A DNA stretch of 13,773 bases, from NCBI GenBank assembly GCA_035289165.1, contig DATDYA010000001.1:1-13773 (forward strand), given 5' to 3'. This document shows positions 1-3,940 of this stretch, one piece after another. A program made the position numbers and the translations under genes. The notes below the pieces were generated by a model. The model searched no databases, had not been told where the DNA came from, and saw nothing but the letters and a program-made list of their open reading frames with translations. This DNA is from DATDYA01 sp035289165. Its GTDB lineage: Bacteria > Patescibacteriota > Patescibacteriia > Magasanikbacterales > GWA2-37-8. Every line of letters starts with the position of its first letter. The first letter of the stretch is position 1.

Positions 1-170
1 CGGGGGTACTTCTCCCGCCGGTCTTAGCAAATAGAGCACAAGTTTCTGCTTATGCGCTTTTCGCTAATACCGACGAGGTTGTAATCCCGCCCTCGGCTTG
101 GCCGAGTTTTAACACCTATATTGTAAAGAACAATGTTTGTTATCCTGAAGGCAGTTTAGTATCTGTCTAG
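1..170 (+). CDS. 3' end of an unidentified gene, cut by the window edge
   Basis: Reading from base 3, one plus-strand frame stays open for 55 codons to a TAG at 168-170, while the other two plus frames stop within about 35 bases. The translated tail begins GVLLPPVLANRAQVSAY and ends CYPEGSLVSV, which reads like a soluble or exported protein with mixed hydrophobic and polar residues. I do not recognise a family. A small hairpin (CTCGGC-TTG-GCCGAG followed by TTTT, about 92-110) lies inside the frame, which slightly weakens the coding call. The start lies outside the window. Confidence 0.45.
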   Translation, partial: GVLLPPVLANRAQVSAYALFANTDEVVIPPSAWPSFNTYIVKNNVCYPEGSLVSV

Positions 171-220
171 GTGATTCCTTACTGTATTCAAGATGCCAAA
201 GCAGTCTAGGGTTGTCAATT

Positions 221-280
221 AACGAACCGAACATCTTAGCACAGTTTTAATTTTTTGTCAATACCCCCGGTTCGTTTTTT
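221..280 (+). terminator. Possible terminator with long loop
   Basis: AACGAACCG at 221-229 is perfectly complementary to CGGTTCGTT at 268-276, and the run continues as TTTTTT to 280. The 9-bp stem and T-tract resemble an intrinsic terminator for the partial gene ending at 170, but the 38-nt loop is unusually long, so this is tentative. Confidence 0.3.
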
Positions 281-316
281 AGGTTATTTTAGCCAAAACT
301 CGGTTTAAATATGAAA

Positions 317-371
317 CCAGCCTTTGAGGCTGGCAAACTTGAAACAAGAGTGTTATGCCAGCCGGCTTTTT
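317..371 (+). promoter_or_regulatory. Attenuator-like set of mutually exclusive hairpins
   Basis: Three segments compete. CCAGCC (317-322) pairs with GGCTGG (328-333) across a 5-nt loop. Alternatively GGCTGGCA (328-335) pairs with TGCCAGCC (356-363), enclosing a small CTTG-AAA-CAAG stem (338-348), and is followed by GGCTTTTT (364-371). The second fold looks like a terminator and the first would prevent it. No gene starts within 200 nt downstream on either strand, so the target is unclear and this could simply be a terminator remnant. Confidence 0.35.
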
Positions 372-469
372 GCTCTCATTTCTATCTAACTGTACTGTGG
401 CACAAATTTTAGTAAAATTCAAGAGAGGTGTGGATAAGTACAATTGTAAATTACCAGACTTCATTTTTA

Positions 470-478
470 TGATATACT
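470..478 (+). promoter_or_regulatory. Extended -10 promoter upstream of the metallopeptidase gene
   Basis: TGATATACT at 470-478 fits an extended -10 element (TGn followed by TATACT). The best -35 candidate is TTACCA at 451-456 with 16-bp spacing, which is weak. Transcription would begin near 485, giving a leader of about 100 nt with no evident Shine-Dalgarno before the ATG at 588. Confidence 0.4.
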
Positions 479-587
479 TAGTTTGTACAAGTTACCGGTA
501 TTTAAAGAAACAATGACGGTACTAGCAAAGAGTCGGTCGGTAAAAAAATAAGAAGCTATTTAAACGTTGTTAGTCTATTAGAACCTT

Positions 588-1229
588 ATGTATTTTGTTT
601 ACGACAAGAAAGTGAACGCTTGGTCGGGGAAAGTTAACTTGAATGTATTAAAAAATTGGGGCGTTAGCGAGTATAAAACCAAAAAGGTTGGTATATCAGT
701 TGAAATGGTGGATCTTTTTAGCGGTTATTTAAATACCTGGATGGACAATAACATCGCAAAGGTGTTAAAGACTTTTTTTAAGATTACAAAAATAATCCAC
801 CGCCCAGCAGATTTTAAGTATTACATTAATTTATCTAGTATTTCTCTTCACCACGCCAAAGAAAATTTTATCTCGATCGGCATCGCTCATCCATTTAGTA
901 ATTATCCAACAATAATAATTCACGAATTATTTCATTTGTATTTTTATCAATATATTTATTGGGATGAATTCCTAAAAAGATTTGGCTTAAAATCCGTAAA
1001 CGATTTTATAGATCCAGAAGAACAAAATGAGTTAAAAGAAATTTTAACAGTGATAATTAACGAAGAATTTAAGAAATTTATTGTTTTTCCTGACGAAGGT
1101 TATCCAAAACACCGAGCGTTGAGAAGAATAGCTCGCGCCAGCTGGACGAAAGAAAAAGATTTTGGGAAATTGGTAATGGATATTGGAAAATTATTAAAAA
1201 ATAATGATGAAGGACGGCAGTGGGGATAG
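588..1229 (+). CDS. HExxH zinc metallopeptidase-like protein
   Basis: This 213-aa protein carries the zincin signature HELFH at residues 112-116, inside a hydrophobic helix (TIIIHELFHLYFY). In zincins the two His bind Zn and the Glu is the catalytic base. A third ligand could be E149 or E150 in INEEF, about 35 residues later, a gluzincin-like spacing, but this is inference. There is no signal peptide or membrane segment, so it should be cytoplasmic. The ATG at 588 is the first start after an in-frame TAG at 579-581 and has no Shine-Dalgarno. The gene is strongly AT-rich. It converges on the radical SAM/repeat-peptide operon; a role in trimming that peptide is possible but only suggested by proximity. 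Confidence 0.75.
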   Translation: MYFVYDKKVNAWSGKVNLNVLKNWGVSEYKTKKVGISVEMVDLFSGYLNTWMDNNIAKVLKTFFKITKIIHRPADFKYYINLSSISLHHAKENFISIGIAHPFSNYPTIIIHELFHLYFYQYIYWDEFLKRFGLKSVNDFIDPEEQNELKEILTVIINEEFKKFIVFPDEGYPKHRALRRIARASWTKEKDFGKLVMDIGKLLKNNDEGRQWG

Positions 1230-1240
1230 CCGTCCTTTTT
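1210..1240 (+). terminator. Intrinsic terminator overlapping the stop codon
   Basis: AAGGACGGC (1210-1218) and GCCGTCCTT (1229-1237) form a perfect 9-bp stem with a 10-nt loop, followed by T's to 1240. The TAG stop of the metallopeptidase gene (1227-1229) sits at the loop/right-arm boundary, so the last codons form the hairpin. Read on the minus strand, the same stem is followed by a T-rich tract, so it may also end the convergent repeat-peptide operon. Confidence 0.8.
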
Positions 1241-1243
1241 GCA

Positions 1244-1294
1244 CCGGGATTTACCGACCCGGCTGGGGCGGCTAGGTCAACGCGTGTGTCGCGT
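1244..1294 (-). other. GC-rich hairpins after the repeat-peptide gene
   Basis: Two small stems follow the precursor stop on the minus strand: ACGCG/CGCGT around a 5-nt loop (1280-1294) and CCGGG/CCCGG around a 9-nt loop (1244-1262). Neither is followed by a T-tract. They may stabilise the 3' end of the mRNA ahead of the shared terminator at 1210-1240. Confidence 0.3.
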
Positions 1295-1455
1295 CAGCCA
1301 CCACACGGGGTACTGCAGGGCGTGGAACAGGGGGTCGAACACGGCGTGGAGCACGGTGTGCTGCAGGGGGTAGCAGCGCAGGATCCACCTGCGTTCACCT
1401 CCGTGTACTGGGCGAGAATTTTCGCCCGCCTTTCCTCGCGTTCTTTCTGACTCAT
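1294..1455 (-). CDS. CSTP-repeat RiPP precursor peptide (53 aa)
   Basis: The 53-codon ORF begins at an ATG (1455-1453) preceded by a strong SD and ends at TGA (1296-1294). Residues 1-22 are charged and likely helical (MSQKEREERRAKIL...). Residues 23-25 are GGS. The C-terminal part runs C26-AATP, five CSTP units, then CGG, giving seven Cys at 26, 31, 35, 39, 43, 47 and 51. Ser codons are AGC, TCC, TCG, TCC and AGT; Thr, Pro and Cys codons also vary, so identical units are not recent DNA duplications and look protein-selected. The layout resembles a leader plus core of a radical SAM-modified peptide. Cleavage near GG is inferred. The gene lies 35 nt after the radical SAM gene on the same strand. 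By hand count it is about 62% G+C, unlike its AT-rich neighbours. Confidence 0.8.
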   Translation of the reverse strand: MSQKEREERRAKILAQYTEVNAGGSCAATPCSTPCSTPCSTPCSTPCSTPCGG

Positions 1456-1457
1456 CG

Positions 1458-1467
1458 CCTCTTTCCT
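1458..1467 (-). promoter_or_regulatory. Strong Shine-Dalgarno of the repeat-peptide gene
   Basis: On the minus strand AGGAAAGAGG precedes the ATG, with AGGA placed 8 nt from it. This fixes the start at 1455 and supports translation of the short ORF. Most other genes in the window lack such a site. Confidence 0.7.
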
Positions 1468-1490
1468 GGTTTTGGAACCGTTTCGGGAAG

Positions 1491-2633
1491 TTAGTTCTTG
1501 ACCATGGCCCTCCTTGTTTTGATGTGGGTTGACAAACCAGCTTCAAAGTACACCCGGTTGCGTTTGCACGCCAGCGGGTGGCTGAGGTGGGTGTTGCCAG
1601 AGCCGAAACGATTCAGGGAATAGCAACCTCCACGGCAGTATTCCCAGATAGCGCACTTTGCACAGTTTACTTCTACCTGGCGTAGGTTGGGCCCGTAGCA
1701 AGAACCCTCTCGCAGGAAGAACGGGCAGACTCTTTTTTCTCCGCTCACCGTCAGGGCGCTGTAACAAATGCCGGCACCGCAGTATCCTGCAATAGGCCAT
1801 TCGCCAGCGACCTTCATTGCCCATTTTTTCAGGTCGTTGATTTTGAAAAGATGTGGCGCCGGGAAGTCATGGACAATCGCCAGGATTTGATCCTTAAGAG
1901 CGTCCATATCGCGGTTGGTCATCCCTTGGCTGTAGGCCAATAGATATGCCCAGCCTCCGATTTGGAAATCCGCGAAGACTTCCAAATGGATGTCGTACAG
2001 ATCCGGGATAGATTCCCGGGTTACAACGGTGCTGATCCCAGGTTTCAATCCAGACTCCTTAAACAGCTCCATAGCGTGGTAAAAGTCATCAATCGCGCTC
2101 CCCGACGGGTTGTGGCGGTATTTTTTTTGCCATTTTTGTCCGTCATAGGAAACCCCGACCGAGAATTGGTGCTCCGCAAAAAAAGTTGCCATTTCGCTGG
2201 TCAACAAACTTCCGTTAGTAACCAGGGAGTAACGATGCTGGGGGTATCTTTCCACTAATCTTACGATTAGCGGGAATTGTAGCAGTGGTTCGCCGCCAAA
2301 AAATCTCAGCTCACTGCCACTCGGTAACTCATCAATAGCCGCACAGGCGATTTTGAATTCCAGTACCTGCCTGTTATGGCAGCTACCGCCTTCAAAACAG
2401 TACGGACAATTGTAGTTACACTGGTCCGTAATTTCAAGGGCGAGTATTTGGTGAGTTATGGGTTTTGTGGGATTAGGTACAGGGGCTTTTTCAACAAGCT
2501 CGAGGAATTCTTTAGAGGTAATGTACTTTTTATCCACCTCCTTTTCCTCCTGGTTGTCAAGGAACACCAGTTGCTTTGTTCTGTTGTTGAACAAGCAACC
2601 GTCCTGGTAGAACCACTCACCGAGCCGCTTCAT
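1491..2633 (-). CDS. Radical SAM/SPASM peptide-modifying enzyme
   Basis: This 380-aa protein has the radical SAM cluster motif CNYNCPYC (C72, C76, C79), which binds a 4Fe-4S cluster that cleaves S-adenosylmethionine, and the GGEP motif (113-116) typical of the SAM-binding region. The C-terminal part is a SPASM-type domain: C285, C290, C303 and C312, then C324-AK-C327, C333, C337 and C356, enough to hold auxiliary Fe-S clusters. SPASM enzymes of this size commonly install thioether or other cross-links in ribosomal peptides. The first 60 residues are not clearly a peptide-recognition domain. The ATG at 2633 follows GGGAGG by 6 nt. The Cys-repeat peptide gene immediately downstream is the likely substrate. 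An anaerobic SPASM maturase for an enzyme or quinoprotein is the main alternative. It is more G+C-rich than the flanking genes, consistent with transfer. Confidence 0.9.
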   Translation of the reverse strand: MKRLGEWFYQDGCLFNNRTKQLVFLDNQEEKEVDKKYITSKEFLELVEKAPVPNPTKPITHQILALEITDQCNYNCPYCFEGGSCHNRQVLEFKIACAAIDELPSGSELRFFGGEPLLQFPLIVRLVERYPQHRYSLVTNGSLLTSEMATFFAEHQFSVGVSYDGQKWQKKYRHNPSGSAIDDFYHAMELFKESGLKPGISTVVTRESIPDLYDIHLEVFADFQIGGWAYLLAYSQGMTNRDMDALKDQILAIVHDFPAPHLFKINDLKKWAMKVAGEWPIAGYCGAGICYSALTVSGEKRVCPFFLREGSCYGPNLRQVEVNCAKCAIWEYCRGGCYSLNRFGSGNTHLSHPLACKRNRVYFEAGLSTHIKTRRAMVKN

Positions 2634-2639
2634 TTCTAG

Positions 2640-2645
2640 CCTCCC
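2640..2645 (-). promoter_or_regulatory. Strong Shine-Dalgarno of the radical SAM gene
   Basis: GGGAGG on the minus strand lies 6 nt before the ATG at 2633. It confirms the start and contrasts with the SD-poor starts of the type IV operon. Confidence 0.75.
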
Positions 2646-2667
2646 AGGTTAGGTTCAGTAGTAGCTA

Positions 2668-2697
2668 TATCTAATCCTCTTTTGACTCTTTTGTCAA
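2668..2697 (-). promoter_or_regulatory. Promoter of the radical SAM/repeat-peptide operon
   Basis: On the minus strand a perfect TTGACA -35 box (2697-2692) is followed after 18 bp by TAGATA (2673-2668). Transcription would start near 2661, giving a leader of about 28 nt ending at the strong SD. No operator-like repeat is evident inside it. Confidence 0.6.
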
Positions 2698-2725
2698 CAA
2701 ATTTTTTCACAGTGTTATCTAAAAT

Positions 2726-2965
2726 TTAAAAGTGAACACTTTTAGAGCTTTGAATTATGAAACTCCCCAAACTCCTCAAAATTTGCTTCGGCATTTCTGG
2801 TCGGCGGGTGTTTTGGTTAGCGATGTAATTACGAATTTGGAACTCGTTAATCTCGACGGTCGAAGCAAAATACCCCCTTGACCAGAGTGAGCCCTGGGGG
2901 ATCTTATTGGGGTATTTCTTTTTTAACCAGTTCGAGGACTTACCATACAGTATTTGGTTGACATA
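2726..2965 (-). pseudogene. C-terminal remnant of an IS200/IS605 TnpA transposase
   Basis: A minus-strand frame of 79 codons runs from just after an in-frame TAG (2968-2966) to TAA (2728-2726). It contains NWLKKKYPNKIPQGSLWSRG followed by YFASTVE and then IRNYIANQ. This pattern matches the C-terminal end of Y1 (HUH) transposases of the IS200/IS605 group, where the Tyr of the YI..Q helix is the DNA-cleaving residue (Y47 of the fragment). The N-terminal part with the HUH metal site is missing and no start codon with an SD is present, so it is a decayed copy. Family assignment is from motif recognition only. Confidence 0.7.
2727..2744. repeat. Perfect 8-bp inverted repeat at the end of the transposase remnant
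   Basis: TAAAAGTG (2727-2734) and CACTTTTA (2737-2744) are separated by AA. The element covers the transposase stop codon. It could be a subterminal hairpin of the old IS200-type element or a weak terminator. Confidence 0.45.
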
Positions 2966-2978
2966 CTAAAATTTAGTA
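2964..2978. repeat. Palindrome TACTAAA-A-TTTAGTA
   Basis: A 15-bp palindrome lies just outside the open end of the transposase remnant, immediately after a TTGACA (2958-2963). Its core CTAAAATTTA (2966-2975) recurs in the same orientation at 2719-2728, on the other side of the remnant. The AT-rich composition makes chance plausible. Confidence 0.4.
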
Positions 2979-3020
2979 AGTCGCCATAAAAATCCTATAT
3001 TTTAGCCTAAAAGATAACCC

Positions 3021-3049
3021 TTGACATTACTATATCAGTAGAGTATCAC
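3021..3049 (+). promoter_or_regulatory. Possible promoter before an orphan SD
   Basis: TTGACA at 3021-3026 is followed after 17 bp by TATCAC (3044-3049), a weak -10. A palindrome follows directly (3052-3075), then a strong SD-like AGGGAGG (3093-3099) with no ATG behind it. Confidence 0.35.
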
Positions 3050-3051
3050 AG

Positions 3052-3075
3052 TAAGTGATGATACTACATCACTTA
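3052..3075. promoter_or_regulatory. Operator-like palindrome, 9-bp arms
   Basis: TAAGTGATG (3052-3060) and CATCACTTA (3067-3075) are perfect inverted repeats with a 6-nt spacer. Placed right after the candidate -10 at 3044, the site would cover the transcription start, as a repressor operator does. In RNA it would be a 5' leader hairpin. Confidence 0.45.
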
Positions 3076-3101
3076 AACTACATACAAAATATAGGGAGGA
3101 A

Positions 3102-3308
3102 ATACCTAAATACGTCCAAAACCAGCTAATCCAATTCCCATTTCGCTTGCGTGCCTATGTCTAAGTTGAACAGGGTAAAAACATTCTCAAAGCATATAAG
3201 GTGTTGGTCATCTTTTTAAAGATTCAGTTCAATGGTTTTTTCTACATAACGGGGATATATTGGTTATTAGTAATAATTTTAGTTTTAAAATTGAGACTTA
3301 ATCAATAG
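3102..3308 (+). pseudogene. Possible decayed short gene behind an orphan SD
   Basis: Just after AGGGAGG (3093-3099) a frame begins with ATA instead of ATG, encodes IPKYVQNQLIQFPFRLRAYV, meets TAA at 3162-3164, and then continues open for 47 codons to TAG at 3306. The second part is hydrophobic (IYWLLVIILVLKL). A lost start codon and one nonsense change would explain this, but AT-rich DNA readily gives hydrophobic frames. No family is recognised. Nothing else coding is seen between 2966 and 3450. Confidence 0.2.
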
Positions 3309-3386
3309 CTTGCATTCTAGATTTTTAATAACCGTATTGTGTTTTTTAATGAAACCGCCAAAGATATGGACAAACTTAAACGTTCA

Positions 3387-3414
3387 TTGACAGTGAGCGC
3401 AATTATTATATAAT
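3387..3414 (+). promoter_or_regulatory. Consensus promoter of the 122-aa gene
   Basis: TTGACA (3387-3392) and TATAAT (3409-3414) are both perfect matches, with 16-bp spacing. The -10 box lies within the left arm of the inverted repeat at 3400-3446, and transcription would begin near 3421, in its 5-nt spacer. A second TATAAT at 3436-3441 lies 9 nt before the ATG and could give a leaderless mRNA, though it lacks a -35. Confidence 0.7.
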
Positions 3415-3446
3415 ATTCATTAGTAATGAATATTATATAATAATTG
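3400..3446. promoter_or_regulatory. Perfect inverted repeat, 21-bp arms, overlapping the promoter
   Basis: The left arm (3400-3420, starting CAATTATTATATAATA) is exactly complementary to the right arm (3426-3446), with TAGTA between them. It covers the -10 box, the predicted transcription start and most of the leader, and ends 4 nt before the ATG at 3451. This is the position of a repressor or autoregulatory operator. The arms are almost all A and T, so a cruciform or a phase-flipping site are other options. Confidence 0.75.
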
Positions 3447-3450
3447 TATT

Positions 3451-3819
3451 ATGCCAACGAATACTCACGAGGGAGGTAAAAGGATAGAGAGTGAAAATGC
3501 TGCTTTTGTTGCTCGGAGTCTAGTCCGAGATATTGAAGACTTGTTGCATTTAGTACGGCGTTTCAACGATGCCATGGGGAGTCCGGTTAGTAAGACCAAA
3601 GCCAAAGAAGTGATAAAGAAAATGGATGTTTTGGCCAGTAATATTGAGCGCTGGGTTTCTGGTTATGATAGTAAAAACCTTAGTCAATATCTAACTAGCC
3701 CAGGGTTGCAATCTAGATTAAGAATTAAGCTAGAGGGTTTGAGGGCAGAATACCAAGCCGAAGTCGGCGGCGGTTTAGAGGCAATTAAACAGGAAATTTT
3801 AGCTAAAGCGATTGAATAA
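3451..3819 (+). CDS. Hypothetical helical protein (122 aa)
   Basis: The 122-residue product is charged and predicted by eye to be mostly helical, for example SLVRDIEDLLHLVRRFNDAM (residues 25-44) and a C-terminal helix ending IKQEILAKAIE. It has no signal peptide, membrane segment, Cys cluster or obvious helix-turn-helix. I do not recognise a family. It is monocistronic: a consensus promoter wrapped in a long inverted repeat lies in front and an intrinsic terminator follows 15 nt after the stop. No SD precedes the ATG. The promoter architecture suggests tight control, perhaps autoregulation, but the protein shows no clear DNA-binding motif. Confidence 0.7.
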   Translation: MPTNTHEGGKRIESENAAFVARSLVRDIEDLLHLVRRFNDAMGSPVSKTKAKEVIKKMDVLASNIERWVSGYDSKNLSQYLTSPGLQSRLRIKLEGLRAEYQAEVGGGLEAIKQEILAKAIE

Positions 3820-3834
3820 CTTACCTTGATTTTC

Positions 3835-3858
3835 ACCAGGCTTTACAGCCTGGTTTTT
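3835..3858 (+). terminator. Intrinsic terminator after the 122-aa gene
   Basis: ACCAGGCT (3835-3842) and AGCCTGGT (3847-3854) form an 8-bp stem with a TTAC loop, followed by T's to 3858. It separates the 122-aa gene from the type IV operon. Confidence 0.85.
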
Positions 3859-3883
3859 AGTATCCAACTTTATCCCCATTTTA

Positions 3884-3912
3884 TTGTTCCTTAAAGCAAA
3901 GTGTGGTATAAT
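3884..3912 (+). promoter_or_regulatory. Promoter of the type IV secretion-like operon
   Basis: TTGTTC (3884-3889), 17-bp spacing and TATAAT (3907-3912), with TGG directly before the -10 making it an extended -10. Transcription would start near 3919. The TTG at 3884, which would give a longer reading frame for the next gene, is part of the -35 box and upstream of the transcript, so it cannot be the start. Confidence 0.75.
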
Positions 3913-3940
3913 AACGCCATCAATTACTCACCTATTTGCT

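Noticed and set aside
279..464. Minus-strand 61-aa ORF
   Set aside because: No SD, no recognisable motif, and it runs through the hairpin region; the plus-strand promoter and hairpins explain the sequence better.
513..551. 12-codon leader-peptide-like ORF (MTVLAKSRSVKK) before the metallopeptidase gene
   Set aside because: No SD, no run of regulatory codons and no attenuator hairpin after it.
1294..1296. Possibility that TGA is read as Gly (as in some Patescibacteria), extending the precursor
   Set aside because: The long genes, including the 972-codon VirB6-like one, contain no in-frame TGA, which supports the standard code.
1300..1382. The 12-nt periodic stretch as a CRISPR-like or satellite repeat
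   Set aside because: The DNA units are not identical and have no spacers; periodicity is at codon level in one frame.
1220..1450. Plus-strand ORF with GVLQGVEQGVEHGV repeats
   Set aside because: It is the antisense image of the CSTP-repeat gene, starts inside the terminator hairpin and has no SD. The minus-strand peptide has SD, a partner gene and protein-level codon variation.
1277..1546. Minus-strand 89-aa ORF overlapping the radical SAM end and the precursor
   Set aside because: It is in another frame from both genes, overlaps the end of the radical SAM gene and has no SD or family features.
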